From the IMG/VR virus record IMGVR_UViG_3300021440_000102, positions 1-26,793 of that record: DNA of 26,793 nt; one strand, given 5' to 3'. The translations under genes were made by a program, and so were the position numbers. The stretch comes from a virus. Below, one piece after another: positions 9,022-17,350 of this stretch. Within the stretch, counting starts at the first letter, position 1. Each line of letters starts with the position of its first letter. The notes under the pieces are model-generated. The model was not told the origin of the DNA. It did no database searches and saw only the letters and a program-made list of their open reading frames with translations.

Positions 9022-9612
9022 TTAATATCCTACGCCAAGAATGTTAGATGCTTTAAGGAGAAGCATTTGTTCTCCAACTAATCCTCGATATGCAGCAGCT
9101 TCTTCATCTTTTCCAATCGTTTTGAAAACTGTAGCTGCTGCATCGAAAATAATTGCGTAAGGATGATCTAATGCAATCCAAGAATCATACGTGTCTTTAT
9201 TGATATCTGGTTGGAGATAACAACCAAAGAGATAGTATTGTTCTTGAGTTGCGGAATTGATCTGGATGTAGGCGCCCGCAAGATAAAAAACATCCTGCTT
9301 CTGAATCTTAAATCGATCCAAAACTTCTTCGGGCTGGATAAGATCTAAAAATTTGCCCGGAGTTCCAGAAGTGTTATCATACTTACGCAAGTATTTAATA
9401 GCACGCCAGCGAGGAAGAAGAGCTCGATAATCTAAATTCTGAACAAATTCAGAAGTGGAGAATACGATTCCACTCTCAAAGATATCCTTGAAATAGAAAT
9501 CGGATTGATGAGCTTTAAGAGTAGCAGATTTGACTGCCGACTCAGTCTCTGCTACTTTGTCAGGACGCTGAGTAATTGTGTAGACTTCAGCGCACAGTTC
9601 GGAGAAGTTCAT
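9022..9612 (-). CDS. Head-tail adaptor / tail tubular protein A-like (196 aa)
   Basis: MNFSELCAEVYTITQRPDK followed by helices, then FESGIVFSTSEFVQNLDYRALLPRWR and a C-terminal helical stretch (IIFDAAATVFKTIGKDEEAAAYRGL) match the build of the T7 gp11 / P22 gp4-type adaptor: an alpha-helical protein of about 200 residues that docks under the portal and holds the nozzle. Its start touches the stop of the lipoprotein gene (TAAATG). Downstream are the tailspike and nozzle, as expected for a short tail. I am fairly sure of the class; the exact family name would need a profile search. Confidence 0.75.
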   Translation of the reverse strand: MNFSELCAEVYTITQRPDKVAETESAVKSATLKAHQSDFYFKDIFESGIVFSTSEFVQNLDYRALLPRWRAIKYLRKYDNTSGTPGKFLDLIQPEEVLDRFKIQKQDVFYLAGAYIQINSATQEQYYLFGCYLQPDINKDTYDSWIALDHPYAIIFDAAATVFKTIGKDEEAAAYRGLVGEQMLLLKASNILGVGY

Positions 9613-9819
9613 TTATTTCACCAGGACAGGAGTGGAAGTAGGGCAGCCTTTATCTGCATCAGGAAGTTCATCAAGAAGATTAAACAGCCCAGCAAATTTC
9701 GACATTACATAAGCTTTGCCATCTAAACAAACAACTCGCTTAGAAGCAGTGAGTCCAGGAAGAGAGGCACACCCTGCAAGAAAAGCGACTAAAGTCACTG
9801 AGGCTAAAAAGAATTTCAT
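9613..9819 (-). CDS. Small lipoprotein in the structural operon (68 aa)
   Basis: MKFFLASVTLVAFLAGC is a clear signal peptide of type II with the lipobox LAGC, so Cys17 should be lipidated. The residue after it is Ala, which in enterobacteria permits sorting to the outer membrane. The mature part is about 51 residues with two more cysteines (about 31 and 59) that could form a disulfide. It overlaps the upstream gene by 4 bases (ATGA) and abuts the adaptor gene, so it is translated with virion proteins. It might be an outer-membrane spanin-like protein (no partner was recognised), a superinfection-exclusion lipoprotein, or a protein that blocks re-adsorption to the phage's own receptor. Function is unknown. 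Confidence 0.75.
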   Translation of the reverse strand: MKFFLASVTLVAFLAGCASLPGLTASKRVVCLDGKAYVMSKFAGLFNLLDELPDADKGCPTSTPVLVK

Positions 9820-10235
9820 TTCTTTGCTCCAGTAAGATTGGCAAGACGAGCAGCAAGTTGAACGCCAGAACCACCTAATGCGGCAGGAGCAACATCAATC
9901 GTAGAGGCAGGCTTAACTGCATCTTGAGAAGAAGTCCCACGATCATTGGAAGGATCATTTGCTTGAGCAGAAGCAGCCTGCATTTCCGCAAGAATTTCTG
10001 CGCGCATCTTAGCTTTCAAAGCATTCATCGGATCTAACATTTCCGACTCAACTTTCAGCTCTGCAGGATCTTTATAGATGTGCGGATGGCCCTGAGCAAT
10101 TTCATAATCAAGAGCAGCAATTTCCCAATCAACATTCGTATGATAACGACCTTGTTGAAAAATTGCAGGCTTGCCATTACCGAAAATGAAATTCACATTC
10201 GGGATGGTGGATTTGTAAATGTGGAGAGTGGTCAT
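9816..10235 (-). CDS. Conserved head-region protein of unknown function (139 aa)
   Basis: Starts MTTLHIYKSTIPNVNFIFGN. The first 60 residues, with FGNGKPAIFQQGRYHT and a following helix DWEIAALDYEIAQGHPHIY, look like a small domain found next to capsid genes in many phages. Residues about 66-95 form an Ala/Glu/Met-rich helix (MNALKAKMRAEILAEMQAA), and the last 45 residues are a flexible Ala/Ser/Pro tail. The ATG is preceded by a CCCTAGGAACTCAATT leader. It is separated from the upstream 71-aa gene by a 76-base spacer with a long inverted repeat. A head-completion or minor capsid role is possible but not shown. Confidence 0.68.
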   Translation of the reverse strand: MTTLHIYKSTIPNVNFIFGNGKPAIFQQGRYHTNVDWEIAALDYEIAQGHPHIYKDPAELKVESEMLDPMNALKAKMRAEILAEMQAASAQANDPSNDRGTSSQDAVKPASTIDVAPAALGGSGVQLAARLANLTGAKK

Positions 10236-10248
10236 AATGAATTGAGTT

Positions 10249-10305
10249 CCTAGGGTTAAAGTAGAAGTTTTTGAAAGAAACCCCTACCAGAAAAACTTCC
10301 CTAGG
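10249..10305 (-). repeat. Nested inverted repeat between two head genes
   Basis: The inner arms GAAGTTTTT (10264-10272) and AAAAACTTC (10291-10299) are perfect 9-bp complements around an 18-base loop. Outside them the sequence CCTAGG occurs at both ends (10249-10254 and 10300-10305). Neither strand shows a U-run directly after the stem, so it is not a classical terminator. It lies after the 71-aa gene stop and before the 139-aa gene start on the minus-strand message. It may be an RNA processing or stability hairpin that sets expression of the capsid gene set apart from the tail genes. Confidence 0.55.
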
Positions 10306-10311
10306 AGGATT

Positions 10312-10527
10312 CTAGCCCGTCACAAGTTTAATTGCTTGCCCATACGAACCTAGCTGAGCAGCCATTCCACCAGTTAAACGAGTAGCAGCTTGTGCAGACA
10401 TTGTCACCTGATTATTGCCATCAGGAGTCAAAACCTGTGTACCACCTGCGGAACGAATGCTGATCGAAGAGATATAACCTTCGTCAGTGGGTTGCATGCC
10501 GACAGGATTTAGTTGAATCACTGCCAT
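10312..10527 (-). CDS. Small head-region protein, unknown (71 aa)
   Basis: MAVIQLNPVGMQPTDEGYIS, starting one base after the stop of the 66-aa gene, with AAGGAG and a short spacer before the ATG. The sequence is beta-like in the first half (ISSISIRSAGGTQVLTPDG) and helix-like in the second (AQAATRLTGGMAAQLGSYGQA). No family was recognised. Its place just after the major capsid gene, in a tight row, suggests a virion or assembly role. The stop is followed by a large inverted repeat. Confidence 0.65.
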   Translation of the reverse strand: MAVIQLNPVGMQPTDEGYISSISIRSAGGTQVLTPDGNNQVTMSAQAATRLTGGMAAQLGSYGQAIKLVTG

Positions 10528-10528
10528 T

Positions 10529-10729
10529 TTATAACTCCTTCGGTTTCAAAGGAATTTCAACAACCTTAAATGAACGACTCGAAGTTAAATAAGGTTGCAC
10601 ACATTGCCCAGGCTGAAGCTCAATCTCTTGAGCAACAGTTTCTGGACCATCCCCATATTGGTCAATCACCTGGACTTTTGCTCCAAATGATTGACCTTGA
10701 GGAACTGCAATAGTTACCATCAAGGTCAT
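10529..10729 (-). CDS. Small head-region protein, unknown (66 aa)
   Basis: Begins MTLMVTIAVPQGQSFGAKVQ with GGAGAACTAAAG ahead of the ATG. It is a short, beta-rich protein (VTIAVPQGQSF, FKVVEIPLKPKEL) with no membrane segment. It lies 15 bases after the major capsid stop. Small beta proteins in this place can be capsid decoration or stabilising proteins, but nothing specific is visible. A second in-frame ATG lies at codon 4, so the true start could be either. Confidence 0.62.
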   Translation of the reverse strand: MTLMVTIAVPQGQSFGAKVQVIDQYGDGPETVAQEIELQPGQCVQPYLTSSRSFKVVEIPLKPKEL

Positions 10730-10744
10730 CTTTAGTTCTCCTGA

Positions 10745-11977
10745 TTAACCAGCCGCAGCAGCAGTAAGGTTAAACACAACCGAATTCGCCGGAGGATTCT
10801 TAACCACGCAAGTGAGTTCCGTAGTCAGAGTACCACCAACAGCATCGATACCATTGTCAACAACATCCATATCCCCTGCTTCCGGAAGATTGAATTCCTT
10901 ATTTTGGGTTTTACGATCACCAAGATATGCAAGACGGAAAGTCGAAAGATCTACACCAACAGCCATTTTAGACCACGAGGAATTCGAATTGAAGAGCGGA
11001 TGCTCAATCATTCGGAAAGTTCCACGAGCAGTCTTGAACGTGTTGAATTGCAGACCATACGAAGTTTGGCCATCAACAATTTGGTACGTACCATTCAGGC
11101 GACCAATGTTATTGATCACTCGTTTGGCAGCACCACCAACAAACAGAACTCGTTCATTAGCAACTTTCGGATCAGTTGCTTGGTTAAAGCAAGGATCCAG
11201 GAAACCTTCGAGCTGAGTATAGTTCGTCGTTGCGCCAGCAGTATTGACGTTAGTTGCAGCGTAGTACGAAGGATAATAAGCCAGGTTGGAAACAATATTG
11301 ATCAAACCATCCGCAGTACGGAACGGTTGACCATTACGGCTACCTTGAGACTTTTGCCCAAAGAAGAGCATCTTTTCAATGTCGGCAGCATGGAAAGCTG
11401 CACAATCTTGACGAGATTCAGCAACGTTGGTTTCGCCAGCAATCATCATCGTAGCACGAACGCTATCCGAGATTGCCCAGGTATTACGAAAGATTTGCGT
11501 GAAGTTGGTAACACGCACCGGGTTGATAATCAGCGATTGCGGACGAACCGAAGATTCTTCAAATGCATTGCCAACTTGGAACAGATTAACAGAAGCTGCA
11601 ATTGCTGCCGCTGCAACAGTGCCAACACCACGCTGAACAGAAACTTGTGTACCAGAAAGAACGCTATTGATAAGAATGTTCTCACCAGTCGTATCAACAC
11701 GCATTAACATTCCAGGGAGAACATTAGTGGTGGACGTGACAGTGAAAGTCGTATCAGCAGCAGTTTGGCCAGCAGCCGAAACAGTAAGTTGCGGAAAGAG
11801 CATGGTTTTCGTGAAGAATCCATGTTCAGTTTGAACTGCGGTATCCGAAGGAATCATCGAAGTCATACCAAATAACGGAGCGGTACCGTTAGGCATGAGT
11901 CGAGTAATCATTCCAGCAAACGACTTCTTTGCCAGATCTTGCGTGAGTTGACCGCTATTGAAAATACCAACCGACAT
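10745..11977 (-). CDS. Major capsid protein, SU10/DUF5309 type (410 aa)
   Basis: MSVGIFNSGQLTQDLAKKSF with an N-terminal helix, then TAPLFGMTSMIPSDTAVQ and a long beta/alpha body with AFEESSVRPQSLIINPVRVTNFTQIFRNTW, features of the phage major capsid family named after phage SU10 (DUF5309), which has the HK97 fold. Length fits. Residues about 78-135 (LPGMLMRVDTTGENILIN to AASVNLFQVG) look like an inserted beta-rich module similar to one in the neighbouring 226-aa protein. The ATG follows AAGGAACTATC. Gene order portal, scaffold, decoration-like, capsid supports it. It forms the procapsid shell around scaffold. Confidence 0.9.
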   Translation of the reverse strand: MSVGIFNSGQLTQDLAKKSFAGMITRLMPNGTAPLFGMTSMIPSDTAVQTEHGFFTKTMLFPQLTVSAAGQTAADTTFTVTSTTNVLPGMLMRVDTTGENILINSVLSGTQVSVQRGVGTVAAAAIAASVNLFQVGNAFEESSVRPQSLIINPVRVTNFTQIFRNTWAISDSVRATMMIAGETNVAESRQDCAAFHAADIEKMLFFGQKSQGSRNGQPFRTADGLINIVSNLAYYPSYYAATNVNTAGATTNYTQLEGFLDPCFNQATDPKVANERVLFVGGAAKRVINNIGRLNGTYQIVDGQTSYGLQFNTFKTARGTFRMIEHPLFNSNSSWSKMAVGVDLSTFRLAYLGDRKTQNKEFNLPEAGDMDVVDNGIDAVGGTLTTELTCVVKNPPANSVVFNLTAAAAG

Positions 11978-12018
11978 GATAGTTCCTTAAAAAAGATTAG
12001 TAAGATTAAGAGAGGAGA

Positions 12019-12699
12019 TTAGATTCCATCAACCACAATGACAGGGGAGAAAGTCACAACAGAACCAATTGCAGTTGCATTGGCATTGCCAGACATAGTG
12101 ACAGTACCTGCAGCAATGTTGATCGATTGAATCGTAGTACCTTGAAGACCAAGAACTGCGTTGGTAACAATCATGCCAGGAGAAAGAGTGACAAGCTGAG
12201 CTTGCGTAAGCCCAGAAAGAACTGCAGTGGCATTAGTGGAATTAACTGCAAAAGTTTGTGCCGGAGTTCCATTCGCAATCGTAATCAAATAATCACGAGT
12301 CGACGATGCGGCAGTAACGCCACGGTTAACAGTAACTCCAGTGTTTGCAGTTGCCGAAAGAGTCACAGCATTCGCAGTCGAAGCAATGACACGGAACCGG
12401 AAAGAAGTTCCATTCGGAATTGCAGTATAAGTCGGAGTGCCTGCTGGAAGCGAAGCATTCTGATTATAGCCAAACTGCGGAGCAAGAGATGCAACAATAT
12501 TAGCAGCACTATCCAGAGTGAGTGCGACTGCAGTGGCACCACTGGAAAGATACATTCCAAGACCAAGCAATGCACCTGTGAGAGTAACTGCAGTACCAGC
12601 ATTGGCTGCAGGAACTGCTTCCATAGTTGCAACTAAATCACCTGCAAACAAATTCCGCGACATTCCTTGCGGATCAAAGACTTGAGGACGCGTAAGCAT
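12019..12699 (-). CDS. Probable capsid decoration protein (226 aa)
   Basis: The start is ATG 12699 (MLTRPQVFDPQGMSRNLFAG), because AGGAGC lies six bases upstream; an in-frame start 10 codons earlier has no such site. The first 25 residues are like the N-terminus of capsid-associated proteins. The rest is Ala/Thr/Val/Gly-rich beta sequence with two possible domains, about 30-155 and 160-226. The last domain has LSPGMIVTNAVLG, then TTIQSI, GTVTMSG and VVTF, a beta module also seen in the major capsid protein. Being between scaffold and capsid genes supports a decoration or stabilising role (inference). Confidence 0.72.
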   Translation of the reverse strand: MLTRPQVFDPQGMSRNLFAGDLVATMEAVPAANAGTAVTLTGALLGLGMYLSSGATAVALTLDSAANIVASLAPQFGYNQNASLPAGTPTYTAIPNGTSFRFRVIASTANAVTLSATANTGVTVNRGVTAASSTRDYLITIANGTPAQTFAVNSTNATAVLSGLTQAQLVTLSPGMIVTNAVLGLQGTTIQSINIAAGTVTMSGNANATAIGSVVTFSPVIVVDGI

Positions 12700-12725
12700 T
12701 ATAGCTCCTATAAATAAAAGGTTAA

Positions 12726-13493
12726 TCAATTCTCAAGAAAGCTAGACCAATCTTCGACTTTCTTCGCTGCCTGAGAACCTTTGGGTTCAGCAGGTTTAGG
12801 AGCAAACACAGTTCCTAATTGCGAGAAATAGTCAGTAACCTGTTGTTGAATTTCTGCAGAAGATGCATTCGGATTCTTGCGAACCAGTTGCTCTTGCAAA
12901 GCACCAACTAAAGGCTGAATAGCAGGATTGGAAAGGAGGGGATTTGAGGCAAGAAGACTTTCGTTTGCAGAAAATTTCTTTACCATCGTGGGGAGTTTGG
13001 CGTCGTATTGTTCCTGTGCTCTGTTCAATGCTTGCTCAACAATTTTGGCTGTGGCAACTGCAGATTGACCGTACACAGTTTGTGCGACGTTATTGATACC
13101 TTCTTGGAAAGCTTTGATTGCTGATTCACCACCTGCTGCAATTGCTGCTAACTGCTCTTGGGTAATACCTTGAGTGAAGTTAACTTTCTTTGCAGATTCC
13201 ATCACCTTTGCAGGATCAAGACCAGCGAATAAACTAGCGGGCGCTTCTCCATTAGGATTGGGAGCAGTTTCCCAGATCTTATCGAACTGCGCTAGTGGGG
13301 TCGCATTGCTGTTTCCAGGCACTCCACCTTTGTTCGGATCTTCCTGTTGAGCAGGAACAGCTCCATTTGGCGCAGTTCCAGGAGTTCCACCTTGAGTTCC
13401 AGGAGCAGGTTGATTCGTATTCGTATTTCCCGGAGCAGGTTGCTGAGCAGGAGTAGATTGCGGGCCACCAAAAAGAGATTGCATCCAAGACAT
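12726..13493 (-). CDS. Head scaffolding protein (255 aa)
   Basis: MSWMQSLFGGPQSTPAQQ leads into a long Pro/Gly/Asn/Gln low-complexity stretch to about residue 60, then mostly helical, Ala/Gln/Glu-rich sequence (for example QALNRAQEQYDAKLP, EQLVRKNPNASSAEIQQQV) and ends with VEDWSSFLEN. A disordered start, helical middle and short distinct C-terminal segment are typical of phage scaffolds, where the C-terminus binds capsid. Position between portal and capsid is the usual one. The ATG is preceded by CCCCTAGGAAAAACAATC, similar to the leader of the 139-aa gene. The family was not matched directly, but the call is likely. Confidence 0.78.
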   Translation of the reverse strand: MSWMQSLFGGPQSTPAQQPAPGNTNTNQPAPGTQGGTPGTAPNGAVPAQQEDPNKGGVPGNSNATPLAQFDKIWETAPNPNGEAPASLFAGLDPAKVMESAKKVNFTQGITQEQLAAIAAGGESAIKAFQEGINNVAQTVYGQSAVATAKIVEQALNRAQEQYDAKLPTMVKKFSANESLLASNPLLSNPAIQPLVGALQEQLVRKNPNASSAEIQQQVTDYFSQLGTVFAPKPAEPKGSQAAKKVEDWSSFLEN

Positions 13494-13511
13494 GATTGTT
13501 TTTCCTAGGGG

Positions 13512-13790
13512 TTAAGTAAGAGAGGCAAGACGTTGAAGAGTCTTCTCTGCAGCATCCGAAGAATCAATTAGATTCCGATAGATGGAGAGTTGACCAGTGA
13601 GGAAGGAATGTTGTTGAGCAAAATCAACCGGATTTTGTGGATCATAAGTGAGCGTAAGTTGTTGCTCTGCAATGATTGCCATTTCCGATTGAATGCGGCA
13701 TTTTTGCAGATGATTCAAGATCGATGCATTTAACAACTCCTCTTCAGTAAATTCATAAGAAGTGAAAGTGGACGGCTTAAGCACTGGCAT
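13512..13790 (-). CDS. Small helical protein between portal and scaffold (92 aa)
   Basis: The start is set at ATG 13790 (MPVLKPSTFTSYEFTEEELL), with CAGGATAA upstream; a longer version reaching 13835 would use an upstream start inside the portal gene and lacks a better site. The start overlaps the portal stop by 14 bases. The protein is strongly helical (EEELLNASILNHLQKCRIQSE), with FLTGQLSIYRNLIDSSDAAEKTL toward the end. No membrane segment or known motif is visible. Small helical genes here are sometimes assembly chaperones or head-closure helpers; this is an inference from place only. Confidence 0.68.
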   Translation of the reverse strand: MPVLKPSTFTSYEFTEEELLNASILNHLQKCRIQSEMAIIAEQQLTLTYDPQNPVDFAQQHSFLTGQLSIYRNLIDSSDAAEKTLQRLASLT

Positions 13791-15792
13791 TTTGGTTATC
13801 CTGAGTGGAAGATTGACCCGACGGAGATTGCACATTTAATTGTGCAGGCTGATAACCATACTGTTCAGGAGTAGGTTGGGGAGGGAACTTAGAAGGATCG
13901 ATACCTTCTTTCATTTGTTTGCCAAGTTCCAGAACAGTAGTTTGCCAGACAGAAAGAGCTTGCTCGTATGCAAGTTGCTGAGGAGATTTCTCGAAAGGAG
14001 TGAGGTCTACATTTCGAGTCTTCATGAGATACGAGAATGCAGGAGAAAGATTATATCCAGCTCCCAATTGAGGAGAGGCTGTGAGAGTTTGAAGAGCAAC
14101 TGCAAATTCATCAGCGGAGATTACCTTGTCCGTAGGAGTCAGACCGTCGGAGATTTTGAAAGTTGCAAAAGATTTCCGAAGAGCGACCGGATCAATCTTG
14201 ACAATCTCTTTACGAGAAGGAGAAAAGATTTGAGTGCCGGCTTGATATTGAAGAGTGTTAATTTTAATCATCTCCTTTGCAGGAGTGAAAAATTGAGCTT
14301 CCAACATCATTGCAGTTGTTTGATCTCTTCCGTTAGCATTTGCCATGACGGTTGAGAATTCGTGAAGAGTTTTATTCCCCTTTACAAACTGACCTTGGCG
14401 AGCTTGATTTTGACCATTTGCAGTATTTGCCATTTGGAGAACTTGAGGAAGTTCCTGGAAAGCAACAGCAGATTGATCATCACGAAAAGGAATGGGAAAA
14501 TATGCGTCCGAAGGTTTCATTCCATAAGCGGCCGGACGCATAGGAATCTTAGCAGTCGGGGAATCATTGTTGATGTGGATTTCTGAGATGAGGAGAGGAT
14601 TATAAATGCCTCGATCAGAAATTGCACGACGGCGAGCTGCCATTGCAGAGTTCACAAGAGCAGAAGAAATTTCTTGGAAAGGTTTTGCATTAGCTGCGAG
14701 AGATTTAGTTTGATATCCCAAACCGTCTTCATTCGGTTGCATGAAAAGGGTTGGGAGATTATTATGAGCATTAGTCTGGCGCTCTGCATAAATGAGCACC
14801 TGATGATTAATAATGATCAGTTTCCAAACTTGGGGAGTATTTGCAGAAGGAACGCGAAGACGGAAATCTTGCGGAATGATACGAGCATAGAGTGTCGTAA
14901 CTTCGTAAAGATTTTTATACATCATTTCGCCAGGAGGACGATCTAACATTCCTGCCCAACTCATCCAATCGGTGGATCTTTTCGGATCCTTTTGCATGAG
15001 CGCATCAGGATTGATTAGAGGGAGATAATAAGATTCAATCCCTCCAGTTCCTCCGATGGTTGCGGATCCCATTCCTGATTCGAATGCTGCCTTGATGTTC
15101 GACACCATTTTATCAGGAAGTTCATTAATGAATTTCTTTAGGTGCACACGAGACATAAGTTCAGTGTGACCGCAGAATTCACCATCTTTGTAAACTTGGG
15201 TAGGATGATAACGACAGTCCCAGAAAGTATTATAAGGATCCCAACGTTTGATGCAATTGCCGTTCCAGATTACTTCTTTGGGACGCCCCTCAGTTCCAAA
15301 AGATACGTCAGTTTCAATTGCTGCCGTGACCTCACGATGCCAATTAACTTCACAAACTGAGAGGTTATATTTGAATGCATCACGAAATGCAATCATTAAT
15401 TGTTGAACCCAACCTCCACGGATAGAATTTTCTTCAACAATTGTTTGATATTGAATGGCTGCATTCTCATCATTTGGGCCGGCCACCCAACCAAAGATTG
15501 GATTACCTGTTAGGAAAACAGAAGCTTGGTAAGTTACAGCAGCCTCAACTTGAGGCATGACGACTGGAACAATTACGTTCTGAAACTTTGTGGAATCTCC
15601 GTAACGATTTGCAAGTTTGGCGCGCTGATGATCTGATGTGTAATCTGTTTCTCGAATGTACGCAAGATCGATCTGTCGCATCTGTTCTCGAACATTCCAT
15701 TGCTGATTCAGCATTCCATAGGATTGTCGAGAGAATTGAACTAAAGCTGCTTGCGAAGCTTCAGGAATGATCATTGGAGTTGCGGAGGCCAT
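13777..15792 (-). CDS. Portal protein (671 aa)
   Basis: The second large gene after the large terminase, 671 residues, beginning MASATPMIIPEASQAALVQF. The start of the body (QIDLAYIRETDYTSDHQR, then VIVPVVMPQVEAAVTYQASV) and a middle with FRDAFKYNLSVCEVNWHRE and WDPYNTFWDCRYHP are characteristic of podophage portal proteins. It has a long helical C-terminal part and a Gln/Pro/Ser-rich tail. It forms the ring at the unique vertex through which DNA is packed by terminase and to which the adaptor docks. TAGGAAATAAACCAAT lies before the ATG. Well supported by size, order and motifs. Confidence 0.87.
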   Translation of the reverse strand: MASATPMIIPEASQAALVQFSRQSYGMLNQQWNVREQMRQIDLAYIRETDYTSDHQRAKLANRYGDSTKFQNVIVPVVMPQVEAAVTYQASVFLTGNPIFGWVAGPNDENAAIQYQTIVEENSIRGGWVQQLMIAFRDAFKYNLSVCEVNWHREVTAAIETDVSFGTEGRPKEVIWNGNCIKRWDPYNTFWDCRYHPTQVYKDGEFCGHTELMSRVHLKKFINELPDKMVSNIKAAFESGMGSATIGGTGGIESYYLPLINPDALMQKDPKRSTDWMSWAGMLDRPPGEMMYKNLYEVTTLYARIIPQDFRLRVPSANTPQVWKLIIINHQVLIYAERQTNAHNNLPTLFMQPNEDGLGYQTKSLAANAKPFQEISSALVNSAMAARRRAISDRGIYNPLLISEIHINNDSPTAKIPMRPAAYGMKPSDAYFPIPFRDDQSAVAFQELPQVLQMANTANGQNQARQGQFVKGNKTLHEFSTVMANANGRDQTTAMMLEAQFFTPAKEMIKINTLQYQAGTQIFSPSRKEIVKIDPVALRKSFATFKISDGLTPTDKVISADEFAVALQTLTASPQLGAGYNLSPAFSYLMKTRNVDLTPFEKSPQQLAYEQALSVWQTTVLELGKQMKEGIDPSKFPPQPTPEQYGYQPAQLNVQSPSGQSSTQDNQNASA

Positions 15793-15805
15793 ATTGGTTT
15801 ATTTC

Positions 15806-17350
15806 CTAAAAAGGAGAGTTTTGAGAGGTTTCATAGATTCGTAGAGCTCCATGAGATTGTTCTTCGATGATTGTTCCTGCGAGGAGAAGATGCCCATAGA
15901 GTTCGATAACTTTTGGAGCATAGGTTAAACAATCGAGGAGTCCGTCAGTATTGTCCCTTTTGAGGGGATTGAACTGAGTAATTTGTAGATTAACCGCCGC
16001 TGTGCAGTCTGGATGAACAAAAATCTCTCCAGCGAGGAGCTGTTTAAACATTGATAAAATTCGAGAGTTTTTGGAGAAAGATCCAGAGTACACTTCAACT
16101 GCTTCAATTCCAATAATTCCTTGTTGAAGACAGATGAACCTAAACCAATAACCAAGTGTGTACTGGTATGCATTTGATTCAATCGCAATGAGGCGACAGT
16201 TTCGACGCAGCGCAATCTTAAGGGATTGGGTGATTGTGTCACCTGGAGACAGGCGATCTTCGATTAACTCTTTACAAACTGGATAACCATCATAGACTTC
16301 AAAATACATGATCGAGACTGCATCTGATCCGGGTTTGTCAGTTGCAGGATCAATGATAATAAAGTTGCCCTGATGGATTTCATTTTCTTGGATCCTATAG
16401 GGAGGGAGTTTAGAAAGATCTACAAGATTATTTACTGAGGCGTTCTCATCGTTTAGGACTTCTGCATAAAAAACTTCTGGGCGCCCCATCGATAAATCAT
16501 TCTCGAATTCTTTAAGGAGCTGAGAAAGAGGTTGGAGTTCTTCCCATAAAGATTCTCCTGAAGCTAAGATTCCACCTGCAATAAATTTAGTCCAGGTGGG
16601 ATTATGCTTGAGCTTGCGAAGAAGAGAATGCTTGGTTGGATACATATTTGCAATGAAAACAAAAAGACACCCATGAGGGCTCTTTGCTTTCATTGCAGTA
16701 CCTACCATCCAAGTTTCAATATTCTTGGATACGGTTTCGGAATCTGCTTCTTCACGAGTTTGAATGTCATCAAAGATGATGATATCTGGTCGCTCGTTTT
16801 CTAATGTGATTCCTCGAATATCTGATTGGGCACCAGCGGCCATCAGAATAATATTCCTGCCTCGGAATCCAAAGCGCTTCAAATCTTGTCGGTCTGTCTC
16901 AACTCCTAACTTCCAGTTTCCAAACACTGCGAGAATATTTCTCTCGGAGAGCATGGAAGTTATGTCTGTGAGAATATTATTTGCTTTGGTCTGGGTTCCA
17001 CAGATGATGAGAATAAATTTTTTCTTTGTGAAGAAAATGCAATATGCTACGAAAATTTTGATGAGCATTGTCTTCCCAAAACCACGAGGAAGACCGATTG
17101 CGAGTTGAGAGAAATCACGAATCTTATGGACATAAGATAAGAGCCAGGTCCAGATTGCTTTGAAGACCGCTGGGAAGAGATATTTGAAAACTGTTGGCAT
17201 GAGGAGAGCCGCCAAGAAATCCAAAGATTCCTTAGCAAGATTCTCTACCTCATCTGCATTGAAATTAGCCTCAGTATATTCTTCCTCAACAGGAATTTCC
17301 TGGGGAGGAGTAGAATCTGAGAGCTCTAATTTCTTTTCCCAATCAGTCAT
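15806..17350 (-). CDS. terL: Terminase large subunit, ATPase and nuclease (514 aa)
   Basis: This is the packaging motor and headful or end-cutting nuclease. The ATPase domain has Walker A GLPRGFGKT (residues 86-94) and Walker B DIIIFDD (189-195), followed by a helical segment with a FIANMYPTKHSLLRKL coupling-type region (232-247). The nuclease domain (about 328-485) has the RNase-H-like acids: IIIDPA (Asp334), IAIES (Glu391) and GLLDCL (Asp473). Length is in the usual range for the family. The start overlaps the preceding 55-aa gene by 4 bases (ATGA). It works with the small subunit upstream and the portal downstream. The call is secure. Confidence 0.95.
   Translation of the reverse strand: MTDWEKKLELSDSTPPQEIPVEEEYTEANFNADEVENLAKESLDFLAALLMPTVFKYLFPAVFKAIWTWLLSYVHKIRDFSQLAIGLPRGFGKTMLIKIFVAYCIFFTKKKFILIICGTQTKANNILTDITSMLSERNILAVFGNWKLGVETDRQDLKRFGFRGRNIILMAAGAQSDIRGITLENERPDIIIFDDIQTREEADSETVSKNIETWMVGTAMKAKSPHGCLFVFIANMYPTKHSLLRKLKHNPTWTKFIAGGILASGESLWEELQPLSQLLKEFENDLSMGRPEVFYAEVLNDENASVNNLVDLSKLPPYRIQENEIHQGNFIIIDPATDKPGSDAVSIMYFEVYDGYPVCKELIEDRLSPGDTITQSLKIALRRNCRLIAIESNAYQYTLGYWFRFICLQQGIIGIEAVEVYSGSFSKNSRILSMFKQLLAGEIFVHPDCTAAVNLQITQFNPLKRDNTDGLLDCLTYAPKVIELYGHLLLAGTIIEEQSHGALRIYETSQNSPF

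Noticed and set aside
10904-11707. A 267-codon plus-strand frame opposite the capsid gene
   Set aside because: Antisense shadow: Arg/Ser/Asn-rich product with no ribosome site, fully inside the well-supported major capsid gene.
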